Shown here: one piece after another, positions 7,419-14,309 of the stretch
Numbering within the stretch: position 1 is the first letter of the stretch
Layout: each line of letters begins with the position of its first letter
NCBI GenBank assembly: GCA_045599585.1
Contig: JAZRWH010000171.1
Coordinates: forward strand, 1 to 17,661
Reading direction: 5' to 3'
Source: RGIG464 sp045599585
GTDB taxonomy: Bacteria; Myxococcota_A; Bradymonadia; UBA4248
Length of the DNA: 17,661 nt
Made by a program: the position numbers and the translations under genes
The notes under the pieces: model-generated
The model's database searches: none
Seen by the model: only the letters and a program-made list of their open reading frames with translations
Told to the model about the DNA's origin: nothing

Positions 7419-8795
7419 ATGAAAAAGTATGTACTTGTCGTTATTTGTTTGTCTCTGTCTTTCTGTATAGGGTGTTCTTCCGATTCGGATCATAGTAGTA
7501 AGGATTCTAATGGGCAGAACGGCAGTTCAGAGAATCCCAGCGGTTCAGAGAATCCCGGTGGTTCAGAGAATCCCGGTGGTTCAGAGAATCCCGGTGGTTC
7601 AGAGAATCCCGGTGGTTCGGAGAATCCCGGTGGTTCGGAGAATCCCGGTGGTTCAGAGAATCCCGGTGGTTCAGAGAATCCCGGTGGGAGTAATCCAACC
7701 CAAGATCCGCCATACTCTGGTGATCCAGCGCTTGATCCGTCGATTCCTCGCGATGTTCCAGGCGGTTTATATTCAGAATTCGAAGACGTTGATTGCTTTG
7801 ATTCGACGCCTTTGGAATGTGCCGCTGATTTTGCTTTGGAATGTAAAGGTGGCCACTACTATGTAAAAGAAGTCTGTAGTGACCGAGGCAATGCTTGGTG
7901 TCTCGATAATTTGGGCTGTGTCTCTTGCAATCCGAATGAGACGTATTGTGATAATAACAGTGTCTATGCTTGCAGTGCAGATGGACAGAGTTCTATTGAA
8001 GTAAAGAGTTGTGGCATTAGCACTTGTAGTGGTGGTGCATGCATGAATGATAATTGCCCGGAGGATGCTCAGTTTATATACTTGGTTGATTCAAGTTATA
8101 ATTTGATAAAATTCAATCCCGGTGCAAAAGATGGCAAATATCTTACAGTGTTGTTTAAACTGAATTGTTCATCATCGAGCACTCCCTTCTCGATGGCCGT
8201 CGATCGCGATGCAAATGCATGGGTATTATATCAAGATTCATCATTATACAAAGTCGATATTGCAGCTCAAAAGTGCTCTTATATGACTAAAATGAACAGC
8301 AATGGATCTGGATTGTCGACGTTTGGTATGGCATTTAGTTTGGATAAGATCGGCGGTACGACAGATACATTATATATTGGTAATACGACTTCTACCAGTA
8401 ATTTTGGCCGTATCGATACGGACAGCATGCAATATACTGCACTTGCTAAATTCCCCTCAGATTACGAAAATTCACCCGAACTTACGGGAACTGGGCTTGC
8501 GAAATTATATGCATTTTCGCCTGGTCCAAATCGTCAGATCGTGAGCGAGATCGATAAATCTACGGGCAATTCGCTTGTAAATTATTCATTGCCCGGCGCA
8601 GGGGGGACGATTAACGCATGGGCTTTCGCACATTGGGGTGGAGATTTCTTTATTTTTGAGACAGTATCAAATGTAAATAAGATTCTTCGCTATAATATAC
8701 AAAATAATTCGGTTGTAACATTCTTGGATAATACCAGTTATCGCGTTGTTGGTGCAGGTGTATCAACGTGTGCACCTGTTGAAGAAATTTTGTAA
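7419..8795 (+). CDS. Lipoprotein with SENPGG repeat tether, Cys-rich module and propeller-like C-terminus
   Basis: I place the start at the ATG at 7419, which has AGAGG at 7406-7410 and begins MKKYVLVV, rather than at the in-frame ATG at 7386, which lacks a ribosome-binding site and would put a charged extension before the signal peptide. This gives 458 residues. The signal peptide ends in CIGC, so Cys19 is the likely lipidation site. Residues 37-90 are nine six-residue SENPGG-type repeats, a flexible acidic tether, followed by a Pro/Asp linker. Cys-rich modules cover about 126-213. From about 214 the chain starts DAQFIYLVDSSYNLIKFNPG and then shows repeated blocks of the type 'strand, N/D-rich turn, YxVD or GRID', consistent with a six- or seven-bladed beta-propeller. 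The last Cys lies near the C-terminus. There is no catalytic signature; ligand or polymer binding at the cell surface is plausible. It is transcribed separately from the upstream pair, which ends in a terminator. Confidence 0.82.
   Translation: MKKYVLVVICLSLSFCIGCSSDSDHSSKDSNGQNGSSENPSGSENPGGSENPGGSENPGGSENPGGSENPGGSENPGGSENPGGSENPGGSNPTQDPPYSGDPALDPSIPRDVPGGLYSEFEDVDCFDSTPLECAADFALECKGGHYYVKEVCSDRGNAWCLDNLGCVSCNPNETYCDNNSVYACSADGQSSIEVKSCGISTCSGGACMNDNCPEDAQFIYLVDSSYNLIKFNPGAKDGKYLTVLFKLNCSSSSTPFSMAVDRDANAWVLYQDSSLYKVDIAAQKCSYMTKMNSNGSGLSTFGMAFSLDKIGGTTDTLYIGNTTSTSNFGRIDTDSMQYTALAKFPSDYENSPELTGTGLAKLYAFSPGPNRQIVSEIDKSTGNSLVNYSLPGAGGTINAWAFAHWGGDFFIFETVSNVNKILRYNIQNNSVVTFLDNTSYRVVGAGVSTCAPVEEIL
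7527..7688 (+). repeat. Nine-copy 18-base tandem repeat encoding SENPGG
   Basis: Unit TCAGAGAATCCCGGTGGT is repeated nine times in frame. The first copy differs (SENPSG). Two copies start TCGGAG instead of TCAGAG, and the last ends GGG. Near-identity at the DNA level suggests recent expansion by slippage or unequal recombination. A change in copy number would lengthen or shorten the tether by six residues without a frameshift. Confidence 0.95.
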
Positions 8796-8921
8796 TTGAT
8801 TTGTGTAAGAAAAATAACGTGAAACTTTGATATGGTTCACTGAAGTTTTGATTACATGGCTTTGTGTTATGAACTTTGCTTTGTGATTATCGTTTGATAA
8901 AATACTAAAATGATAAAAGTG

Positions 8922-8953
8922 GCGGCTGCTATTTCTTCGAAATACGCAGCCGC
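8922..8953 (+). repeat. Imperfect hairpin 1 with one bulged C
   Basis: GCGGCTGC (8922-8929) pairs with GCAGCCGC (8946-8953) and TATTTC (8930-8935) with GAAATA (8939-8944). The single unpaired base is C8945, immediately after ATA. It directly abuts the next hairpin. The same asymmetry recurs in four other hairpins in this window. Confidence 0.8.
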
Positions 8954-9014
8954 AGGCAGGCTATTACGAGCGATCGCGCTTATAAGCGCGGCTCGTAATA
9001 CGCCTGCCTTTTTT
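8954..9014 (+). terminator. Long compound hairpin with T-tract, terminator of the propeller lipoprotein gene
   Basis: AGGCAGGC (8954-8961) pairs with GCCTGCCT (9002-9009) and TATTACGAGC (8962-8971) with GCTCGTAATA (8991-9000). C9001 is bulged. Inside is a perfect palindrome, CGCGCTTATAAGCGCG (8975-8990). T-residues at 9009-9014 follow. The stem is much longer than an ordinary terminator. It lies about 160 bases past the stop codon at 8795 and about 60 bases before the next start. Confidence 0.75.
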
Positions 9015-9046
9015 GTGTGCAAAGGGCGATGATCAATGCTAAAATA

Positions 9047-9076
9047 TACAAACTGCTTGTACGTGGGAGGTTTGTA
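9047..9076 (+). promoter_or_regulatory. Inverted repeat overlapping the ribosome-binding site of the SGNH lipoprotein gene
   Basis: TACAAAC (9047-9053) is complementary to GTTTGTA (9070-9076), which touches the end of the GGGAGG ribosome-binding site and the A of the ATG at 9076. A smaller alternative pairing is TACAA (9047-9051) with TTGTA (9057-9061). If formed in mRNA the larger hairpin would partly hide the start region. This could be chance, because the stem is AT-rich and only seven pairs long. Confidence 0.3.
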
Positions 9077-11049
9077 TGCGTATAAAATGTGATGGTGCTG
9101 CAATCATTATTACTATGAGTGCCTTGCTGTTTTGTGGTTGTGGACATGATTCTGTCGTTTCATCGCTTTCATCTCGTCTTGAAGAAGAAAATGCAAATGA
9201 TGATCATCCTGCAACTGGCGGCGTGAATGAAACGCCTGGAGGGCAAGACAACCCCTCAGATGAAGAGCCATCACATCCCTACCAACCAGGAAAGGACGAT
9301 CCAGGAATAAAGCCTGATCCAGATGATCCTATCCAAGATAATATTTGTGAAGTTGGTAATATTCGCTGTTTTGACGGTTATCTGCATATTTGCAACGGAC
9401 AATCTTGGAAGGATGGGAATCAATGTGAATATGGTTGCCAAGCAGATGAAAGTGATTGCAACGCGTGCCTTAATGGTGAAGAACGATGTGTTGAGGCTCA
9501 AACATTTTGTTGTTCTGAAGGACGTTGGATTGAACGTGATTTTTGTACATACGGTTGCAGAACTTCCGAACCCGTGTGTAGTGAATGTTCTTCTGGAGAA
9601 CAAAAGTGTGAAAACAATGTAGCATCGATTTGTATTGACGGAATATGGAATACACAAGATTGTAACAATGGATGCAGCGGAAATATATGTTCTGAATTAA
9701 ATCATAATCAGCCAACACGTTATATAACTTCGGCATCTCATCCTTACTCACCTATTACACCATACGTATTAAATCGAATGAAGCAGATTGCATCTAAAAA
9801 TACAACTGCAAAGAATAACGTGTTTATGAAAGTTGGAGATTCTCATTATGCAAAAGCATTTGACGGAAAATTCATGCTTTGCTTTTCAAATGCAACCTCT
9901 GCTGTAGTGACACTTGATTCTTATTCTGAACTGCAGGATATTATATATGAATTTCAATCAGAATTTGATTCTTTTAATCGCGATTCGCTCGCAGCAGTAG
10001 GCGGAACGTCAACAAATTATCTGTTCAATTCGAACAAATCCTATCCGCTTCAGTCAGAAATTAACGCCATTCATCCTCGATTTGCTTTTTTTGATCATGG
10101 TACGAATGATATGGGCAATGGAAGTTATACACATAATCCAATGAAATATACTTATAATGGTGTTGAAGCAACTGCTCAAGGCTATTCGTGGTCGTTGCAG
10201 GACTATTATCGACAAGTGACAAAAGCAATGGATATGATGGAAAATGCAGGCATTATCCCTATAATTACAAATATCGTTCCGCGTCATGATACGCCTGCAA
10301 CGATTAATTATTTAGGAAATACACCGATACCATCTACCTCGGATTATCCAACGCACATGGTTTCTGCATTCAATGCAGTCTCGCGCGGTAATGCAGAAGC
10401 ACGTCAGCTTCCTTTTTTCGACGCGAATGCCGTATTTAAGACACTCCCGAATGAAGGCATATCGAATGATAACGTTCATGCATCAAGTAACGGTTCTCCA
10501 TGTAATTTTAAGTCTGATGGGCTCCAATATGGCGTTAATGTTAGAAATTTAGGAAGCATAACGATGCTTAATCATGCTTGGAATGCGTTATATCGTCACA
10601 ACGGCGGTGACGATCCTATCACGGAGGGGTATAGCGGAAGTGGTTCACAAAGCGACCCATTTATCATAACGAGCTTGCCCTATTCGCATGTCGCTGACAC
10701 TTCGAAGAGTCAGAATCGAGAAATTTCGGTGTATAGCAGCTGTGGCACCAATAAAGAGTATGGGCCTGAGTATTATTATAAGCTTGTATTAAATACATCT
10801 AAGCGTCTTCGAATGTTTGCATTGAGTGCAACATCGGCGGTTGATACAGATATTCATTTGCTGCGCAGTAGCATCGCTTCAAATACATGCATTAAGCGAA
10901 GTGATATTATGATACAAGGTACGCTGAAAGCAGGAACGTATTATATAGCTGTCGATTCTTATGGTTCAGATGCGTCAAATGCTGGAAAGTATCTGTTGGG
11001 TATTGTGGAATGTGACAGTGATGATAAATATTGTGATCCAGTGTTGTAA
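9076..11049 (+). CDS. Secreted lipoprotein with Cys-rich modules, SGNH/GDSL hydrolase domain and PPC-like C-terminus
   Basis: The start is supported by GGGAGG seven bases upstream. The 657-residue product begins with a hydrophobic signal ending LLFCGC, so Cys22 is the likely lipidation site, although the lipobox is atypical. Residues about 35-88 are a disordered Pro/Asp/Gly tether. Residues 91-205 contain three Cys-rich modules of about 38 residues. The hydrolase domain (about 215-505) shows the SGNH landmarks in order: GDSH with the presumed nucleophile Ser256, GTND with Asn344 in the oxyanion region, and NDNVH with Asp465 and His468. These are the expected catalytic residues of an esterase/lipase or carbohydrate deacetylase; the substrate cannot be told. 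Residues about 518-645 resemble a bacterial pre-peptidase C-terminal (PPC) beta-sandwich, ending LKAGTYYIAVDSYG ... YLLGIVEC. The likely place of action is the cell surface. It could act on host or plant polysaccharide esters, but that is conjecture. Confidence 0.85.
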   Translation: MRIKCDGAAIIITMSALLFCGCGHDSVVSSLSSRLEEENANDDHPATGGVNETPGGQDNPSDEEPSHPYQPGKDDPGIKPDPDDPIQDNICEVGNIRCFDGYLHICNGQSWKDGNQCEYGCQADESDCNACLNGEERCVEAQTFCCSEGRWIERDFCTYGCRTSEPVCSECSSGEQKCENNVASICIDGIWNTQDCNNGCSGNICSELNHNQPTRYITSASHPYSPITPYVLNRMKQIASKNTTAKNNVFMKVGDSHYAKAFDGKFMLCFSNATSAVVTLDSYSELQDIIYEFQSEFDSFNRDSLAAVGGTSTNYLFNSNKSYPLQSEINAIHPRFAFFDHGTNDMGNGSYTHNPMKYTYNGVEATAQGYSWSLQDYYRQVTKAMDMMENAGIIPIITNIVPRHDTPATINYLGNTPIPSTSDYPTHMVSAFNAVSRGNAEARQLPFFDANAVFKTLPNEGISNDNVHASSNGSPCNFKSDGLQYGVNVRNLGSITMLNHAWNALYRHNGGDDPITEGYSGSGSQSDPFIITSLPYSHVADTSKSQNREISVYSSCGTNKEYGPEYYYKLVLNTSKRLRMFALSATSAVDTDIHLLRSSIASNTCIKRSDIMIQGTLKAGTYYIAVDSYGSDASNAGKYLLGIVECDSDDKYCDPVL

Positions 11050-11169
11050 TACCAATAAAAAGAAAATTTGCAGAATTTATTGAAAAATCATTGCTGTTTC
11101 TTAATATATTTTCGTTTACTGCAACGAAATGCTCTCGTTCCAGAATTTTATACTTTTCTTATTCTCATT

Positions 11170-11197
11170 CTGTCCAGCGGACGGCCCAAAGGGACAG
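11170..11197. repeat. Short hairpin in convergent intergenic region
   Basis: CTGTCC (11170-11175) pairs with GGACAG (11192-11197), and GTCC-AGC-GGAC forms a competing small hairpin inside. It lies in the 243-base region between two convergent genes. There is no T-tract on either side, so it is not an ordinary intrinsic terminator. Confidence 0.4.
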
Positions 11198-11231
11198 CAG
11201 TGTTGAAAATAAAATGATGGTTTGTGCGTAA

Positions 11232-11278
11232 TTTCAAGTACTGCGTTCATAAATAATATTATGGGGCGGTACTTGAAA
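11232..11278. repeat. Perfect 10-base inverted repeat between convergent genes
   Basis: TTTCAAGTAC (11232-11241) is the exact reverse complement of GTACTTGAAA (11269-11278), with a 27-base AT-rich spacer. It ends 14 bases before the stop codon of the minus-strand EFR1-type gene. It could help end transcription from either side, or be a protein-binding or element-end pair. The spacer is too long for a typical terminator loop. Confidence 0.55.
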
Positions 11279-11292
11279 CTGAAATTTGACTG

Positions 11293-12036
11293 TTATATTG
11301 TATATTGACCGTGTTTTTTTGTATGTTTGCCAAATTGAATGGCGAATTTAGGACAATGGTGTAAGCACTTTAGGCAAACATTACACTTTTCTGCTTTCCA
11401 GATGGGGCGTTTGTCTTGGATTTCAATAGCATGATCGGGACAATTGTTGGCACAGAGTCCGCAGCCGACGCAAGTGCCTTCGACGGTAAAAGCGGTTGTT
11501 TTTGAGCTGAAGTTGTAGACTGGGCCATTTAACAATTTGCAAATCAACATTGGCCAGACATGTCGCATAAACTTGCCCGAAACGTTGTTTTGGATTTGAT
11601 CGAGGATTGCCTTGAGATCTTGGTTTGCTTGAGCGATCATTTTGTCATTTTTGCGCTGATCAGTGAGATCAAACATGGGAGTCCAAGTATCAGGCATGGC
11701 GAGGCTAAACTGAGCATTTAGGGTAATAGCGCGTGCTTCGAGTGCACGTTGTGTGAGGTTGCCGATTTGGCCAGTTGTATTGCCGCACGTTGCAATGAGA
11801 TACACATAAGATGTATTTTTGAGGACAAGTTTTTGGATAAAGCGATCGACAATCTTAGGCATGCCATAAAAGTAAGTTGGAATGACAAAGCCGACGCGCT
11901 CCTGACTTTGGAGTTCGAATTCGTATTGATTGTTGTCGATGAGTTCAGGAATGTAGAGAGCTTTATCGTTAAGCGCATCCGCAAGTTTAAGCGCAATGTA
12001 TCGCGAGTTACCAGCGCCAGAAAAGTAAAAGATCAT
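11293..12036 (-). CDS. EFR1-type protein: flavodoxin-like domain fused to two [4Fe-4S] ferredoxin motifs
   Basis: The 247-residue protein starts MIFYFSGAGNSRYIA, an FMN phosphate-binding loop of the flavodoxin/EFR1 family (usually FSGTGNS; here Ala replaces Thr). Flavodoxin-like features continue with VGFVIPTYFYGMPKIVDRF (48-66) and YLIATCGNTTGQ (79-90). Near the C-terminus two ferredoxin clusters are complete: Cys189, 192, 195, 199 and Cys218, 221, 224, 228. Proteins of this build are thought to carry electrons between iron-sulfur partners and flavin in the cytoplasm of anaerobes; the partner is not known. A strong GGAGG site sits just before the ATG at 12036. It lies downstream of galT on the same strand, separated by about 220 bases that contain three hairpins, so co-transcription is uncertain. 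The presence of this family suggests an anaerobic or microaerobic lifestyle. Confidence 0.88.
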   Translation of the reverse strand: MIFYFSGAGNSRYIALKLADALNDKALYIPELIDNNQYEFELQSQERVGFVIPTYFYGMPKIVDRFIQKLVLKNTSYVYLIATCGNTTGQIGNLTQRALEARAITLNAQFSLAMPDTWTPMFDLTDQRKNDKMIAQANQDLKAILDQIQNNVSGKFMRHVWPMLICKLLNGPVYNFSSKTTAFTVEGTCVGCGLCANNCPDHAIEIQDKRPIWKAEKCNVCLKCLHHCPKFAIQFGKHTKKHGQYTI

Positions 12037-12097
12037 GTTACCTCCATTGAAAATAACGATGTATGGCCGAGCACTTAAGAGCCGGCGTCGTATGCAT

Positions 12098-12136
12098 AAG
12101 CGATGGCGTATTTGGCGTAGCCAAATAGCCTCGCTT
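12098..12136 (-). repeat. Imperfect hairpin A of the galT downstream cluster
   Basis: On the + strand AAGCGA (12098-12103) pairs with TCGCTT (12131-12136), GGC with GCC, and TATTTGGC (12109-12116) with GCCAAATA (12120-12127), around a GTA loop. G12108 and T12104 are unpaired. On the galT sense strand the G bulge becomes a C right after ATA, as in the 8922-9014 hairpins. Confidence 0.8.
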
Positions 12137-12177
12137 CACTGGCCGTATTTGCGTAGCGAATAGGCCAGTGGCGAAGC
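12133..12177 (-). repeat. Imperfect hairpin B of the galT downstream cluster
   Basis: On the + strand GCTTC (12133-12137) pairs with GAAGC (12173-12177), ACTGGCC (12138-12144) with GGCCAGT (12163-12169), and TATTTGC (12146-12152) with GCGAATA (12156-12162, one T-G pair) around a GTA loop. G12145 is bulged and three bases (12170-12172) are unpaired on the right. Its first four bases are shared with hairpin A. Confidence 0.78.
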
Positions 12178-12202
12178 CGTATGCAGCGAATGCTGCATAG
12201 GC
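12176..12202 (-). repeat. Imperfect hairpin C of the galT downstream cluster
   Basis: On the + strand GCC (12176-12178) pairs with GGC (12200-12202) and TATGCAGC (12180-12187) with GCTGCATA (12192-12199), with GAAT as the loop. G12179 is bulged. The hairpin is flanked by direct copies of GGCGAAGC at 12170-12177 and 12200-12207, and shares two bases with hairpin B. Confidence 0.78.
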
Positions 12203-12255
12203 GAAGCTTTGCCGCTCTAAAAGAGGTTGAAATATATTGTTATATATCGAAACGA

Positions 12256-13266
12256 TTATAATATGCCGCGAATAATATCGATAACCGTGCGGAGTTCCAT
12301 GGCATTGAGCTCGGGTAGTGAGGGATTGATATACATGTTGGAGCCGATTTCGAATCCGGCGGTTTTGGAAAGGCGCGGAACGATCGATATATACCAATGA
12401 TAGAGTCGATTGTCGCAACCGACTGGGGCGGAGCGAAGGACAAAATTGTAGTCTGGTCGGCCTAAAAGTTTTTCGTGAGCGCGGAGTGTAAAAGAGAGGA
12501 TCTCGGCGAGCGCCGGAATTTCTTCGTCGGGAAGGCAGTCGAAAGTGGCGCAGTGATTGAGGGGGAAGATCCAGGTGTGGAAACCGGAGAGGGCAGCGTA
12601 GGGTAGGAAGCTTACGAAATGCTTATTTTGATAGATAACGCGAACGCCCTGTTGAATTTCTCGCTCGATCATATCACACATGAGGCAACGGTGGTTTTCG
12701 TCGTAATAATCGCGTGTGACGCGCGTGCGGTCGCTGGTCTGGTTGCTGACGATGGGGGTTGCGATGAGCTGAGAGTGCGGATGAATGATGGAACTTCCGG
12801 CGGAAATGCCATTATTTTTGAAAATGACGATATGTTTGACCCGTTCGTCTTGAACGCAAGCTCGATAGCGTTCGCGGTAGGTGAACATGAGTTTTTCGAC
12901 GTCCACGAGGGGGAGCATTGTGATGGGTAGGTCGTGTCTTGGCGTGTCAATGATGACTTCATGTCGGCCGAAGCCAGTGATAGCAGTTTGTAGAAAATCG
13001 CCCGTTTGAACAGGCTGAGCAGACTCATCGAGTGCGGGAAACTTATTTTTTACGACGCGAGTGAGCCAGGAGCCGTCGTCGCCCGGAATACGATAGAGTT
13101 CTTCGCTCGTGTTACCTTCATTTCCAGGGCAAAACGGGCATTTTGGCTCGTATCTGGGGAGGTTATATGCGGGGATGGACTGGGCATATTCCATGGGGCG
13201 TTTGGCGCGCTCGGTAGCAATGATGACCCATTCCTGAGTGAGAACATTAAATCGCAGTTCGGGCAT
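12256..13266 (-). CDS. galT: Galactose-1-phosphate uridylyltransferase
   Basis: The enzyme exchanges UMP between UDP-glucose and galactose-1-phosphate in the Leloir pathway, in the cytoplasm. The 336-residue length fits the family (about 340). The N-terminus ELRFNVLTQEWVIIATER is typical. CPFC (43-46) is a probable zinc-binding pair; a second CxxC is at 194-197. NNGISAGSSIIHPHSQ (151-166) holds the active-site HPHxQ motif, in which the second His (164) carries the UMP. HWYISIVPRLS (290-300) and GFEIGSNMYINP (304-315) complete the family pattern. The start is supported by AAGGAG upstream of the ATG. It lies 34 bases downstream of pdxA on the same strand and probably shares its transcript. The closely related family that acts on ADP-sugars is a weaker alternative. 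No other Leloir gene (galK, galE) is in the window. Confidence 0.92.
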   Translation of the reverse strand: MPELRFNVLTQEWVIIATERAKRPMEYAQSIPAYNLPRYEPKCPFCPGNEGNTSEELYRIPGDDGSWLTRVVKNKFPALDESAQPVQTGDFLQTAITGFGRHEVIIDTPRHDLPITMLPLVDVEKLMFTYRERYRACVQDERVKHIVIFKNNGISAGSSIIHPHSQLIATPIVSNQTSDRTRVTRDYYDENHRCLMCDMIEREIQQGVRVIYQNKHFVSFLPYAALSGFHTWIFPLNHCATFDCLPDEEIPALAEILSFTLRAHEKLLGRPDYNFVLRSAPVGCDNRLYHWYISIVPRLSKTAGFEIGSNMYINPSLPELNAMELRTVIDIIRGIL

Positions 13267-13300
13267 GATCTATCTCCTTTTTGTTATAAACGACTAGACA

Positions 13301-14296
13301 TTAAGAGTATCTAGCGAGTGCGCTCAGTGCAGTCATCATAGAGAGATGCTGTGCCGAGCCCTTCCAAGCGATATCGAAGGCAGTGCCGTGGTCGACGCTC
13401 GTACGCAGGACGGGGAGTCCGAGCGTTGCAGAGATCGTACGTTCAAAGTCATAGGTTTTAGCAGCGATGTGTCCCTGATCGTGGTAGAGGGAGACGACAG
13501 CGTCGTAATCGCCTTTGGCGGCTTGAGCAAAGACGGAATCAGCGCCGATTGGATCGGATATTGAGCATCCGAGTTGTCTAGCGCGATGTGCTGCAGGAAT
13601 GAGAATTTCAGCTTCTTCGGAGCCGAACTGTCCGCCGTCAGAAGCGTGTGGATTGAGGGCCGCAAGCGCAAGTTTTGGCGCGTCGAAACCGAGCTGTTTC
13701 ATGTGTTTTTGGACTTTGAGACAGAAGGCGGTGACATTCTCAATGTTGAGTGCGTCGATCGCCTGTCTGAGCGAAAGATGGCGCGAGTAGAAGAAGATTC
13801 GAAGTTCGCGTGTTAAAAAGAGCGTTGTAGGTGCATCGACTTTGAATCCGCGCGCAAGCATTTCGGTGTGACCGATATCAGAAACGCCGGCCAGGCGCAT
13901 TGCGCCTTTATGAATTGGCCCCGTGCAGATGCCGTGGACTTCGCCTTGTTGTGCGTCCGAAATGGCTGCATTGACGGCATTATGGGCACATCTAGCACAT
14001 TCCGCACATTGAACGCCCGGAACAAAGTCCTTTATCGTTTCACCTGGATCGATAAGATATAGAGAATCTTTTTGTGTTGCAAGTTTTACATTTTCAATCT
14101 TCAAAAAAGAGAGGTTCGGAGCAAATTTTCTGCATGCACATTCAAAGAGTTCGGCGTTTGCATAAATGATGTTGATCAATCCGGCGTCTGAGAGTTGGCG
14201 TCGCGTATCGGCGTCACACAAGGCTTTTGCGGTGATTTCGTAGCCAATGCCGGCCGGATCGCCTGGAAGAATTGCTGCACGTTTGAGCGTCGTCAT
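13301..14296 (-). CDS. pdxA: 4-hydroxythreonine-4-phosphate dehydrogenase (PdxA family)
   Basis: PdxA oxidises 4-phosphohydroxy-L-threonine with NAD in the DXP-dependent route to pyridoxal 5'-phosphate. I choose the ATG at 14296 (331 residues, against 329 in E. coli), 13 bases after the yggS stop. An upstream in-frame ATG at 14389 would overlap yggS and add a basic, unconserved 31-residue extension. Motifs in order: AAILPGDPAGIGYEI at the N-terminus, GHTEM (metal-binding His), ALNPHASDGGQFGSEE, GADSVF, LYHDQGHIAAKT (metal-binding His) and GLPVLRTSVDHGTAFDIAWKG. The family uses a divalent metal bound by three His. The HDQGHIAAK variant also occurs in paralogues that act on related four-carbon acid phosphates such as D-threonate 4-phosphate, so the substrate is not certain. 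Its neighbour yggS, which also concerns PLP, favours vitamin B6. Confidence 0.88.
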   Translation of the reverse strand: MTTLKRAAILPGDPAGIGYEITAKALCDADTRRQLSDAGLINIIYANAELFECACRKFAPNLSFLKIENVKLATQKDSLYLIDPGETIKDFVPGVQCAECARCAHNAVNAAISDAQQGEVHGICTGPIHKGAMRLAGVSDIGHTEMLARGFKVDAPTTLFLTRELRIFFYSRHLSLRQAIDALNIENVTAFCLKVQKHMKQLGFDAPKLALAALNPHASDGGQFGSEEAEILIPAAHRARQLGCSISDPIGADSVFAQAAKGDYDAVVSLYHDQGHIAAKTYDFERTISATLGLPVLRTSVDHGTAFDIAWKGSAQHLSMMTALSALARYS

Positions 14297-14309
14297 CGTC
14301 GTTGTCCTG

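Noticed and set aside
7527..7688. CRISPR array
   Set aside because: The 18-base units are adjacent with no spacers and are translated in frame.
7507..7713. Antisense ORF with repeating NHRDSL
   Set aside because: It is the reverse reading of the SENPGG repeat DNA; it stays open only because the unit is a multiple of three and has no stop in that frame.
12098..12202. Integron attC sites
   Set aside because: The hairpins carry a single bulge but lack the conserved GTTRRRY core boxes, and no integrase is visible.
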